A stretch of 64,000 nt of DNA from Physcomitrium patens (GCF_000002425.4 NC_037275.1:2622954-2686953), one strand, 5' to 3'; counted from the first letter of the stretch, positions 23,091-34,034 are shown. Notes: generated from the letters alone by a model not told the origin. Program-made: numbers and translations.

Positions 23091-24090
23091 CCACCGTACC
23101 CTTCATTTTATAGTTACGTTGTTTCTTTGGATAATGTTGAGCAGTGTGTTTAGGTTCTCCGCAGTATAAATATAATCCTTCTTGACGATGAAGAATCTTT
23201 TCTTCTTCAGTTAGGAGTTTAAAACGTATCGCGTCAATTTGCATGTCTTCTACTTCCGAATGTATGTTTGGTGAAGATGCTGATGTTGCCATTGAGTAAT
23301 AACGTTGAGGTTCCCGTGTACGACTCTCAAATCGAAATTCAAAAAGTCGATCATCACATTTTATCGCAAAATCGATTGCTTGACTCAAAGTTTGAGGATC
23401 AAGTAAGTTGAGCATCAATTTCTTTACTTCATATTGCAATCCATAAAGAAATTGACTGATGAGTGCAGCATCATCCCACTTGATGTCAATTGCAAGTTGT
23501 CAAAATTGTGAAGCATACATTGTTACTGAGCGGTTTCTTTATCGCTGAATTTGGATCTTGTTTGTTGCGACACGAGTTGCATTGTGTTTACCATACATAG
23601 ATCGAAACTCCACCAAAAAAGCTTCCAAATTGTCCAATATTGGATTTCGTTATTCAAGAAAAGACGAAAACCACGATAATGCAGGACCAGAAAGTAGAGT
23701 GCCAATAAACCTGACTTGTGATCCTGGACTTGGATAGCTTTGCAGTTGAAGTTCAATTGCCAATTGTACTTGATTGATGAACCCTCGAAACTTTGATCTT
23801 GTACCATCAAATTTCTCGGGTAAAGAAATCCTTGGTTCTTTAGTGCTTACAGGGTGTTGTACAATTGGAGAAGGAATGTGATTTGGTGCAGATGTTGAAG
23901 CAGCTCCGATCATCTCTATATCTCCACTTTCTCCTATTCTTGTTCTTTCCAGTGTTGGTGAATTGAGTTGATGCATCGCAAGCATTAACTCCCTCAATTG
24001 TTCTTGCATTTGTGCCATTGCACTCTTCATTTCAACAAGCTTTGTCATAATGATATTAAGAAGAAAAATTTGTCTAATATTGCTCAAGAC
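23091..24090 (-). pseudogene. A1 gag region
   Basis: Minus-strand gag of the DUF4939 / retrotransposon-gag type: MSAMAQMQEQLRELMLAMHQL-like N-terminus, LPEKFDGTRSKFRGFINQV core, the VKKLMLNLLDPQTLSQAIDF segment, and a nucleocapsid knuckle (LYCGEPKHTAQHYPKK). It corresponds to A3 gag at 62,950-63,917. It is broken in several places. Confidence 0.85.
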
Positions 24091-24261
24091 AAAAGAAAAA
24101 GAAAAGACTTGATAACAAAGAAGATACTAAGAACAATATCAGTTTAGAAGTGGGTAATCCACAAACTTCTAATATGCTTATGTCTTGTCAAGAGAAAGGG
24201 GTAATCCATTCTTACTCAAGAAAAACAAAGCTTTGATATTGTAAGTGCACTCTTGTCAATC
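24091..24261 (-). other. A1 leader with offset primer-binding-like site
   Basis: Untranslated leader between gag and the 5' LTR. On the minus strand a TATCAAAGC sequence (24,230-24,238), close to the initiator-tRNA-Met complement TATCAGAGC, lies about 23 nt inside the LTR instead of next to it. The same offset is seen in A2, A4 and C. Confidence 0.6.
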
Positions 24262-24821
24262 TATCAATGACAAGAACTCGATGAAAAAACAATTCAAACA
24301 AGTGAGCATTCACTCAAAGAGAGGTAACAAAATATATATAAACAAGTATATATATTGAAAGAGAAACTGGAATGGCTATTGCCAAAAGACAAGAAAACTA
24401 GAGACCCTTGAAACAGACTAGAAGCAAGAAAAAAGTTGACAAGAGTGAAGAAGCCTTCACTCTTGTCTCTATATATACTATCTAACTAGGGGCTACGTGG
24501 CGACGTTCTATAGGACCTCTAATATGTGTTGACTTTGTAGGGCACATGCCTTGACTTACAAGGCAAGTTTTTCTACGTGTGGGCCGCATAGTTAGCTTGA
24601 TCTTCAAGCTAACAACATATGTGGCACATGGCCAACTTGTTGACCACGTTTCTAATCCAAAAAGTCAATTAAAGACACCTATGAAGTCAAAGCAACGTCT
24701 AGGAAATTTTTAGGAAGCTTCTATATTAAATATTATAGAATTAACTTACTTTTACCTACTTTTACTTACTTCTACCTATTTCTATATGTAATTATTAGCT
24801 TACATGATTATGGCCGTGATA
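24262..24821 (-). repeat. A1 5' LTR
   Basis: 560 bp, uninterrupted, with the hairpin at 24,438-24,467, a TATATATA box at 24,470-24,477 and the palindrome at 24,591-24,613. GTAAT follows immediately. Confidence 0.92.
24470..24477 (-). promoter_or_regulatory. TATA box of the family A LTR
   Basis: The TATATATA core (sense strand AGTATATATAGAG) lies just upstream, in element sense, of the 13-bp hairpin. It is kept in every A LTR seen, which supports it as the element promoter. Confidence 0.65.
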
Positions 24822-24826
24822 GTAAT
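24822..24826. repeat. Target site duplication of A1, right copy
   Basis: GTAAT, an exact match to 724-728. Confidence 0.88.
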
Positions 24827-25810
24827 ATGATTTTATTTCTAAAATCATAATATGTCTAATAGTAAGACATGTTAATATAAGATTGAAATTTAAAAAGACA
24901 TGATTATATAAGAAGTCTTAAATGTAATATGATTATAAAAGGATAATATTTATCATATTTTTTTTAAAATCAATTCAAAAAAACTTTGACATCTAATTAA
25001 AATCTATCATTTTTTATTTAAAATATTTATCAATATTTATAATACAATATATTTTTTTAAATATACATAATTTTTATTATTATTTTATAAATATAAAGGA
25101 GATGAATTTAATTAATAAAATTATAATAATTAATTATAACTATTCTATAATTTAATGACATTCAATAATATATTGTAGTCATAGATTATATTGAAGACGT
25201 TAATATAGACTACATCATATGGGTAAATTAATCATAGTTTAAATTACAAAGAAAATCAATTTAAATAAATATTTAAAATGAGATGTTAATAATTTATTAT
25301 ATAAATAAATATATAAATACATACATACAAACACACACACACACACATACACATACACACATATATATATATATATATATATAATGAATTATAATTTTAT
25401 ACTAAATATCTTAATTCCTTATATCATAATTAAATCAAATTTGTTCAATGTAGAAATTATTATCTTTTCTTTCAAAAAAGACTCTTTCTATCTAACTTAT
25501 ATATCAAACATAATTATATTTTTGAGTTTATTTGAATTAGAAATTTAAATTTATTCTTTGATAATAATAATTCTAATTATAAAAAATATAAAAAGTATCT
25601 TTAATTTACAAGATTTATTCATCCAAAAAAGAATAAAAATACTTTGATTCTTAATTTATATTTTTAACTAAAGAATTTATATTTTTATACATATTTATCT
25701 AATAAAATTAATTTTTAATAAATATACATATATTTGAATAATTATATAAAAAATCTTTAGAAAATTTGTACATCTTTATTATAAATTCTCACTCTCACTC
25801 TCTCTATATA
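24827..25810. other. AT-rich spacer without a gene
   Basis: About 1 kb of A/T-rich sequence between two retroelement stacks. No domain-bearing reading frame and no RNA gene seen. It is probably the original flanking DNA on both sides of A1, continuous with 1-728 before that insertion. Confidence 0.65.
25316..25383. repeat. Compound (CA)n-(TA)n microsatellite
   Basis: An ACAC run passes into TATATA over about 68 bp. Read directly from the sequence. Confidence 0.92.
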
Positions 25811-26051
25811 TGTCAAGGACACAAACTGGAAGAAGATACATAAACTCATGGAATTTGTATCAAAAAGAAAGTGAAAAAATAGAAGAAGGTATGTATATTC
25901 AAGAAAGAACTGGAATGGCTATTGCAAAAAATTAAAAAACATAAGACTCTTGAAACGAGACTAAAAGCAAGAAAGGAGTTGACAAGAGTGAAGAAGGCCT
26001 TACTCTTGCCTCCATATATATTACTTAATTAAGAACTATATGGCAATATGC
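25811..26051 (-). repeat. A6 3' LTR, first segment
   Basis: Diverged from the A1 and A2 LTRs but colinear: CTGGAATGGCTATTGC, the hairpin arms, a TATATATTA box, then interruption by A4. TATGC at 26,047-26,051 is the left target duplication of A4. Confidence 0.8.
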
Positions 26052-26609
26052 AATCATGGACATACGCATGTAAGCCAATAATTACATGTATAAATAGGTA
26101 GAAATAAATAAAAGTAGATAAAAATAAGTTAATTTTATAATATCTTCTATGAAAGCTTTCTAGAAGCTTCTTAGATGTTGCTTTGACTTTATAAGTATCT
26201 TTAATTGACTTTTTGGGTTAAAAACGTGGTCAACAAGTTAGCCATGTGCCACACATGTTGTTAGCTTGAAGACCAAGCTAACTATGTAGTACACACGTAG
26301 AAAAACTTGCCTTGTAAGTCAAAGCATGTGTCCTACAAAGTCAACACATATTGGAGGTCCTATAAAACATCACCACGTAGCCCCTAATTAGATAGTATAT
26401 ATAAAGACAAAAGTGAAGTCCTCTTCACTCTTGTCAATTCCTTTCTTACTTCTAGTCTAGTTTCAAGAGTCTTAAGTTTTGTTGTCTTTTGGCAATAAGT
26501 CTTTCCAATTTTTTTTAATATACGTAATTCTTTATTTTTATTTTATCACTCTTTCTTTAATACAGATTTCATTGATTTATGCGTCATCTTTTAGTTCATG
26601 TCCTTGATA
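26052..26609 (+). repeat. A4 5' LTR
   Basis: 558 bp. Contains the palindrome GTTAGCTTGA / CCAAGCTAAC at 26,260-26,282, a TATATA box and a degenerate hairpin (AAAGTGAAG ... CTTCACTCTTGTC) near 26,405-26,435. Confidence 0.88.
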
Positions 26610-26632
26610 GATTGATAAGAGTGCTCTTACAA

Positions 26633-26641
26633 TATCAGAGC
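26633..26641 (+). promoter_or_regulatory. A4 primer-binding-like site, offset
   Basis: TATCAGAGC, nine bases of the initiator-tRNA-Met complement, starts 23 nt after the LTR end instead of within the usual few bases. Confidence 0.5.
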
Positions 26642-26799
26642 TTTATTTCATCTTGATTAAGAGTAGATTACTCCTTTTTCATGATAAGACATAAGTATAT
26701 TAGAAGTTACAAATTACCTTCTTCTAAATTGATATTATTCTTTGTATTTTTTTTTGTCCTCAAGTCTTTGCTTATACTTATCTTGGGTATTATTAGATA

Positions 26800-27810
26800 T
26801 TTTTTTGAGTAGGATTATAATAGAGCTTGTTGAAATAATGAGTGCAATGGCACAAATGCAAGAGCAAATAAGGAAATTGATGCTTGCGATGCATCAACTC
26901 AGCTTACCACTACAAAGATCAATAAGAATGGCAAGAAGTGAGGATATAGAGATGATTAAAGCTGCTTCAATATCTGTACCAAATCATGTCCTTCCATCCA
27001 CAATAGAACATCCTTCAAGTATTAGAGAACCAAGAGTTGCTTTGTTCAAGTTCGATGGTACGAGATCCAAATTTCAAGGATTTATCAATCAAGTACAATT
27101 TGTGATTAAACATCAATCTCAAAGCTATCCAACTCCAGGATCACAAGTTGGATTCATTGGTACATTTCATTCAAATTTAGCACTATTGTGGTTTTCATCT
27201 TTTTTTGAATGACAAGATCCAATATTTGATAATCTGGAGATATTTTTGGCAAAATTCTGGTCCATGTATATAAAATATGATACAACTCATGTTGCAACCA
27301 ACAAGATCCATATTTTATAATAAGATTATATGCTTCACAATTTCAACAACTTACAACTGATATCAAGTGGGATGATATTGCACTTATTAGCTAATTTTTT
27401 TATAGATTACAATACGAGGTAAAGAAATTGATGCTCAACTTACTTGATCCTCAAACATTGAGTCAAGAAATTGACTTTGCTTTGAAATGCGACAATTGAC
27501 TCTTTGAATTTCAATCTGAGAGTCGCACAAATAGACCTCAACGATATTGCAACTCAATTGCAATACCAATATCTCCTCCATACATACATTCAGAAGTAGA
27601 GGATATACAAATTGATGCAATACTTTTTAAACTTCTTATCGAGCAAGAAAAGACTTGTTGCCATCAAGAAGGATTATGCTTATATTTTGGAGAATCTAAA
27701 CATACTGCTCAATATTTTCTAAAGAAGTGATGAAATCACAAAATAAGGAGCACATCTGCCAAAGAAGACAAAGTTTCAAAAAATAAATTTATCGAGCTAC
27801 AATAGGGACC
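26800..27810 (+). pseudogene. A4 gag region
   Basis: Recognised from MAQMQEQIRKLMLAMHQL, KFDGTRSKFQGFINQVQF and a later nucleocapsid-like segment near 27,650-27,720. It is colinear with A3 gag. Much decayed. Confidence 0.75.
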
Positions 27811-27839
27811 ATGCACTTAGAATCTTGTACAATTTCTAA

Positions 27840-30800
27840 TGAAGGTGCTATCCTCTCCTGAGAACCCTCTCCTTGTTTTATAATAGATGTGTATTTAGGA
27901 CCTAATAATTATAAAGCCTCCACCTTGATAGATTCAGGAGCCTCAACTTGTTTCTTAGACGTAGAATTTGTTAAAACTCATAAAATATTGTTAGTACAAA
28001 AAATCAAACATGTTCATATAGAAGTCATAGATGGTCATCTGTTGTCTTCTAGAGATGTTATTCATGAAATACTTCCTATAGATGTAGCAATAAATGGTCA
28101 TAGTAGTTCCATAATCTTTAATATAATTAGATTTTTTTTTAACTCAATCATTTTAGGTTTATCATGGTTATAAAAGTATAATCCTTGCATAGATTGGATT
28201 TCTTGTATCTTTGACTTCTCTAAAAGCATAATTAAGAAAGAATTTTATCTAGTAGAAAGTCATAAGTTTGATGCAATTAAATCTATGTTTGTAGATACAA
28301 GAGCTTTCTTGTATGCTACAAAAAAAGGCTCACCTTGTGTCATTTATGCCACACCTATTTCTAAAGATGTAAAGACTTTAAGTCACATTTCCAACGAACA
28401 TCAAGAATTTTAAGATGTATTTGAAAAAAAGAATGTAAATACTCTTCCAAAACATCATCCATATGACTGTTCAATTGACCTTTAAGAATGAGCACAATTG
28501 CCATTTGGACCAATTTATAGTTTATCACAAAATGAATTGGCTAAATTCAAGGAATATATTGAAGAAAATCTAGCCAAGAATTTCATATGCCATTCCAAAT
28601 CACCAACAAGAGCTCCAATCTTATTTAAGAAGAAGAAAGATGGATCATTGTAGATGTGTGTTGGTTATTGAGGACTCAACAAGATCACCATCAAGAATAG
28701 ATATCCTCTATTTTTGATATCCAGACTTCTTGATCAACTAAATCAAGCTAAGATCTATACAAAAATAGATCTATGAGAGCATACAATCTAGTACGTATTA
28801 AAAAAAGAGATAAATGGAAGAGAGTGTTTGAAACTAGGTATGGACATTTTGAATACAACATCATGTCTTTTGGACTTATAAATGTACCGGTAGCTTTTCA
28901 ATATCTGATGAATGATATTTTTCAAGAGTTTTTAAACAACTTTGTTGTGTGTTATATAGATGATATCTTGATCTATTCTAAGAATATAGATGAACATGAA
29001 TTTCATATTTTTTGTGAGTTACAAAAATTAAGAGATGCAAGACTCTTTATCGAAATAGAAAAGTGTGTATTCCACCATACTCAAGTTGACTTCTTAGGAT
29101 TCATCATTTCAAATGATGGACTTATGATGGATCCTAAAAAAGTTCAAATGATTATAGATTAGAAGATTCCAAAAATGGTAAGAGATATCCAATACTTTTT
29201 GGACTTCGCCAATTATTATCCGATCTTTATCAAAGACTTCTCTTGAATTGCAGCCCCACTTACACGTTTGACTTACAAAGATAAACTTGGTGGAGCAAAG
29301 AAGTTGAAGCATCTTTTGAAACTTTGAAGTCGGCTTTTATTTTTGCACCAATCTTATATCACGTCAATTTTTCTAAGGCATTTTTTATGGAAACAGATGC
29401 ATCAGATTTTTCTTTGGATATCATATTATCACAAATAGAAATAGATGATAAAATTGACATAGTAGCTTTTCATTCTGGAAAATTTTTAGCAGTTGAAATT
29501 AACTATGAAATCCACGATAAAGAAATTTTTACAATCGTGGATTCATTTCAAGAATCTAATTCCAATCTAGTCACCCTATATACAGACCACAAGAATCTCG
29601 AGTACTTTATGTTAGCACATGTTTTGAATTATCGCCAAACTCGTTCGAGCATGTCTTTATGAAGATTTGATTTCAAATTCATAGATCGACCTGAAAAACA
29701 ACAAGGTTTGTCAAATGCCTTTTCTAGACACTCTTATATTGTACCAAAAGAAAGAGATGCATCTTTTGATTAAGAAAGAATAATTTTCTTGAAGCCAGAG
29801 TATTTTCATCTTTGAGTAATGAAATCAACATTGACTATTGATTCAATCCTTGTGAAACAAATCCAATCAACTATGTCTTCTGATTTTCTTATTTACAATA
29901 TCAAGAATCCTTCTTTTAAGCCTCAAGATACTTCTAAGTTTGAGTTCAAAAATAACCTCCTCTATTTCAAAGGTCGATTACATGTTCCAAAAGAAGAAGC
30001 ACAATTACGTATTCTTCAAGCACATCACGACTTTCCAGCAGCAGGACATTTTGGATACAACAAGACTTCGAAGCTTACATCCAAAGATTTTTAGTGGCCA
30101 CAAATGTGGAAGGATGTGAAAGACTTCGTTCACTCATGCGACATTTGTTCAAGATCAAAAACTCCTTGTCATCGACCTTATGGACTTCTTCAACCATTAC
30201 TTATTCCAGAACAACCATGGTCTTCTGTTTCTATGGATTTCATCACGGATCTTCTAATCTCACAGTTCTTATGACTCTATATTCATGATAATAGAACATT
30301 TTACCAAGATGGCACATTTTGTACTATGTACAAAATCTATCATAGGTGAAGAAACAGCTAAGCTCTTTTTTGACAATATCTATCCCTATCATGAATTATC
30401 CAAGGATATTATATCAGATAAGAAAATTCAGTTTGTATCAAGATTTTGGCAGATTTTTTTGAAGATTCTAAAAGTGGATATAAAACTATCTTTGATATTT
30501 CATCCTCAAACTGATGGAGACACAAAGCGTATTAATCAAGTTTTGGAGTAGTATTTAAGATGTACCATCAAGTACCAATAAGATGATTGGACAATTCTTT
30601 TGCCATTGGCAGAGTTTACTTATAATAATACAATACATTTTTTTATAAAATAAACACCTTTCTTTACCAATTATGGTTATCATCCATGACTTGATATTTT
30701 TGACTTTTCAAAAGTTGATAATTCTTTGGCAAAAGATTTAGAAAATCATTTATCAGAGCTATATGCAACAATGAAAGAGCACTTAAAAGAAGCTCAAGAA

Positions 30801-31260
30801 TAACAAAAGATCAATGCGGATGTCTATCAAAAGGAAAAACCACCATTCCACATAGATGACAAGATATGGTTACTTTGTTGCAATATCAAGACCACTCATC
30901 CTTGTGACAAGTTGGACTATCAAAGATTTAGACCATTTTCTATTTCTATATAAATCAATCTAGTTGCATATCGTTTACACCTACTAGAGTCAATGAAAAT
31001 CCATCCAGTATTTTACATATCTCTTCTTGAACCATACAAGATAATGAACATATGAAGAAGAAGATAAGTTCTACCTCTTCGTATAGAAGTAGACAATAAT
31101 GAAGAGTTTGAAGTGGAAGAAGTCTTAGATTCAAAGGAATGCCAAAATAAATTGAAATATCTTATCTATTGGAATAGATATGATATTAGTGAACATACAT
31201 GGGAGCTACTAAAGAATCTTGCAAATGCAGCAAAGGCAGTGGAGGCTTTTTATCAACGAC
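27840..31260 (+). pseudogene. A4 pol region with chromodomain
   Basis: Protease (STLIDSGASTCFLDVEF), RT (CYIDDILIYSKNIDEHE), RNase H ([28 protein letters not shown]), integrase finger (HHDFPAAGHFGYNKTSK), core (IISDKKIQFVSRFW, FHPQTDGDTKRINQVLE) and a chromodomain-like end near 31,090-31,255. Long decayed; many breaks. Confidence 0.8.
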
Positions 31261-31389
31261 ATCTATCAAAATCAAAATAAAAACCTTCATTATAAAAGAA
31301 AAAAGACCTATGTAAGATAACATTCTACTTTCAATCCTTATTTGTAACTTCTTTGTAGTTGTGATACTAAGGAGTTGGACAACCAACAA

Positions 31390-31800
31390 CTAGCAGATTT
31401 GATTGAAGAGCCTTTTTTTGCTAACCTATCGGACGAGACATTACGATTATTACAATCTTCAAGATGATGCAATCAAGATGAAGATCCTCAAGAATGACAT
31501 ATTTTTCCTCAAATAGATGGCGAGATACAACGTATTTGATATCATGACCTTGGAAGAAACTCCTGATGTTTGGTAATTTTATTAGAGGTAGGAATAACTC
31601 CTGACGATGTTCCAAATATTTTATTTGAAAGAAGTTATGAAGGCCACAACAATGATCAAATAATATGATGGTCTTCCTGCCCTAATATGAAACACTATCA
31701 ATGGTTGAAAGGCCCTATCAACTATCTTCAAAGAGAACAAAGATTTGAGTATATGGCGAATACAATTTATCACATCATAGATTTTCTCAACATATGATGA
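31390..31800 (+). pseudogene. A4 unrecognised 3' coding stretch
   Basis: Plus-strand counterpart of the A1 stretch at 9,985-10,400. Landmarks include CLVILLEVGITPDDVPNILF, SYEGHNNDQI and WLKGPINYLQREQRFEYMAN. It is diverged at DNA level yet the protein-level landmarks persist. Function unknown. Confidence 0.55.
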
Positions 31801-31821
31801 CCACTCCTTATGGCACTCATC

Positions 31822-31838
31822 CCCAGAAGGGAAGGTAA
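31822..31838 (+). promoter_or_regulatory. A4 polypurine tract
   Basis: CCCAGAAGGGAAGGTAA immediately before the 3' LTR, a variant of the family tract. Confidence 0.75.
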
Positions 31839-32385
31839 TATCATGAACATATTTATGTAAGTTAGTAATTACCTATATAAATAGGTAGAAGTAAGTAGAA
31901 GTATATAAAAGAAAGTTAATTCTATAATATCTTCTATAGAAGCTTCATAGATGCTATTTTGACTCTATAGGTATCTTTAATTGACTTTTTGGATTAGAAA
32001 CGTGGTCAACAAGTTGGCCATGTGCCACACATGTTGTTAGTTTGAAGACCAAGCTAACTATGTGGCCCATACATAGAAAAACTTTCCTTCTAAGTCAAGG
32101 CATGTATCTTACAAAGTCAACACATATTAGAGGTCCTGTAGAACATCACCATGTAGCGCCTAATTACATAATATATATAGAGACAAGAATAAAGCCCTCT
32201 TCACTCTTGTCAATTCTTTTCTCACATTTAGTCTAGTTTCAAGGCTCTCAAGTTTTCTTATCTTTTAGCAATAAGCCTTTCCAATTTCTTTTAATATATA
32301 TACTTCCTTATTTTTATTTTCTCACTCTTTGTTTGACACAGATTTCATTGGCTTATGCATCATCTTTTACTTCATATCCTTGACA
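31839..32385 (+). repeat. A4 3' LTR
   Basis: 547 bp, colinear with the 5' LTR. It ends TCCTTGACA and is followed by CATGC and then the resumed A6 LTR. Confidence 0.87.
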
Positions 32386-32390
32386 CATGC

Positions 32391-32610
32391 TATAGGACCT
32401 CTAATATGCATCCAACTTATAAGACACATGTCTAATTTGCAAGGTAAGTTTCTTAAGTGTATGCCATATGTCCAACTTGTACTACAAGTGGTCAATAAGT
32501 CAACACATGGTTTCTTTGTTGGCCAAGTTATCAACCTACAAATTACCTATAGACATGTATAAAGACAAAACAACATCTATGAAGCTTTTAAGAAGCTTTC
32601 TACAAGTTAA
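32391..32610 (-). repeat. A6 3' LTR, second segment
   Basis: Resumes the interrupted LTR with TATAGGACCTCTAATATG and stays alignable, although diverged, to about CTATGAAGCTTTTAAGAAGC. The right border is approximate. Confidence 0.7.
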
Positions 32611-33338
32611 TTGTGATTGTCGTTTTACTTATTCTACAATTCTTTCAAGAATAAACATGTATAGGAGAATTTGAACACTGGAAAAGACTAAGCGCATAAG
32701 TTTCACTTGTTAGGATCACACAATTAACTGTATTCCGAACCACTAAAATACTAAAAAATACTACAATTTTTCTTCCTAGTAACAATACTCCTTTATCAAC
32801 TGATAACCACAATGTGCAACTCTGCACTCTCAAAAGACTGCTCAAAACTCAATAAATTCCATCCAACACCAAGAATAACAGACTTCACTCCAATCAATCT
32901 GAATTCACAGAATTCCTGTAATCACTAACTTCCTCTGTCGAAATATACACACACAACTCTCAATAAATAATAATCATAATCTCCCATCCATAATCAAGCT
33001 TCCAATAACTTCTCATATAATTCAATCACTCAGTACTCCAATTACATAATCAGTAACTCATAAATCAATCTTTGATTTATTCCACAGATTCACTTCTCAG
33101 TATTCAAAAACTATCCATTATTCTTCAATAACAAAGAAAACAAAAGAAACAAAGAAAAAGCACCAAGCTTAACCTTGGCTCATAACTATCACAGTCTGGA
33201 CCCTCAACAAACTTCTACAACTCCTATATAATTTCTATTGATTTCCAAATTCTAACCATAATCCTATAATAACCGCTTTTAATAACTGAATCAATCATCC
33301 GTCCTCCTAAACTAACTATTCTAGGGACTATTAATCTA
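32611..33338. other. Unassigned sequence between an A LTR fragment and element C
   Basis: About 730 bp with no recognised coding domain and no clear match to the A, B or C LTRs elsewhere in the window. It is rich in A, C and T on this strand. It could be another decayed LTR inserted in A6, or captured flanking DNA. ATCTA at 33,334-33,338 is the left target duplication of element C. Confidence 0.5.
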
Positions 33339-33754
33339 TGTTAGGGACATAATCCTTAGAACCTTCTAGAGACAAGTTTCTAGAACCTTCTAGAGACAAG
33401 TTTCTAGAACCTTCTAGAAACAAGTCTCTGGAACCTTCTAGAAGCTTCTTAGTTAGTAGAAGATATTAGGGACATAGTCTTTAGAACCTTCTAGAGATAA
33501 GTTTCTAGAACCTTCTAGAAGCAAGTCTCTGGAATCTTCTAAAAGCTTCCTAGTTGGTAGAAGTTGCTTGAGAAGCTTCCTAAATAGAAGTATATATTGG
33601 AATCGAGGTTGAAGAGTTCTTCAGTCTCGACAACACATCTCTTCGAGTTCTAGTTCACCTCTCTAGTGTTGTTCTCATCTGATTAATCTAGTTCTTGTCA
33701 ATTCTTCTTGAACTTCTTGTTAGATCTCGAGTCTATATTTTTGTGTCCATGATA
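33339..33754 (+). repeat. C 5' LTR
   Basis: TGTTAGGGACATA to TGTCCATGATA. The first 250 bp are a set of short direct repeats around CTTCTAGAGACAAGTTTCT and TTAGGGACATAGTC. A TATATATTGG box near 33,588-33,598 is followed at once by an imperfect hairpin (CGAGGTTGAAGAG / TTCTTCAGTCTCG). Confidence 0.85.
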
Positions 33755-33781
33755 ATTTGTCGAGACTGCACTCACCTCAGA

Positions 33782-33790
33782 TATCAGAGC
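33782..33790 (+). promoter_or_regulatory. C primer-binding-like site, offset
   Basis: TATCAGAGC begins about 27 nt after the LTR, the same unusual offset as in family A. Confidence 0.5.
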
Positions 33791-33796
33791 TAGTTT

Positions 33797-34017
33797 CTTC
33801 TTTGTTAGAGTGTAGATTACCCCTCTGTTTGGAAGTGTACTAGCATTTTAGAGGTTGCGGATTACCTTCCTCTAAACTGATACTTCTTTTGTTACAATAT
33901 TGGAGTCTTATTCTTTTTGGAGAGAGTGGATTACCCCTTTTCTTCAAGCTCTTAAGGCATTTTAGAGGTTGTAGAGTACCCTCCTCTAAACCAATATTGT
34001 CTTCTTGTAGAGTCATT
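33797..34017 (+). repeat. Leader duplication in element C
   Basis: Two tandem units of about 100-120 bp share GTGGATTACCCC-like starts, CATTTTAGAGGTTG and TACCYTCCTCTAAACYRATA, beginning near 33,797 and 33,915. Family A leaders have a single related unit. Confidence 0.75.
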
Positions 34018-34034
34018 TCTGTCCTTCTCTTAGA

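Larger units (their letters stand above)
729..24821 (-). mobile_element. A1: Tcn1-like chromodomain Ty3/gypsy element, broken, with two nested elements
   Basis: LTR retrotransposon read on the minus strand. Its ends are fixed by TGTCA...TGACA-type LTR termini and a GTAAT target duplication. Removing nested B1 and B2 leaves about 6.4 kb: 3' LTR, polypurine tract, an unrecognised 3' coding stretch, chromodomain, integrase, RNase H, reverse transcriptase, protease, gag, leader and 5' LTR. The LTRs differ by roughly 3-4% by eye, mostly transitions. The element is broken, with roughly six to eight breaks besides the two insertions. Family placement rests on the gag type, Tf2-like integrase and chromodomain known from moss and fungal Tcn1-like chromoviruses; the moss link is an inference. 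Confidence 0.88.
26052..32385 (+). mobile_element. A4: family A chromovirus, old, broken
   Basis: 6.33 kb plus-strand element inserted in the A6 LTR. The LTRs at 26,052-26,609 and 31,839-32,385 and the 5-bp target duplication (TATGC / CATGC, one mismatch) define it. Gag, protease, RT, RNase H, integrase, chromodomain and the unrecognised 3' stretch are all recognisable in order. The LTRs differ at roughly 13-15% by eye, so it is several times older than A1. Heavily broken, more than twenty breaks. Confidence 0.87.

Noticed and set aside
24241-24262. Alternative A-family LTR end at CTTACA, which would put the primer site at a normal distance
   Set aside because: The other LTR copy lacks these bases, and its target duplication directly abuts TGTCA, so the LTR edge is at TGACA/TGATA.
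32645-32845. Possible small host gene in the unassigned segment
   Set aside because: The 66-residue frame has no recognisable domain, lies in decayed sequence and has no supporting signals.
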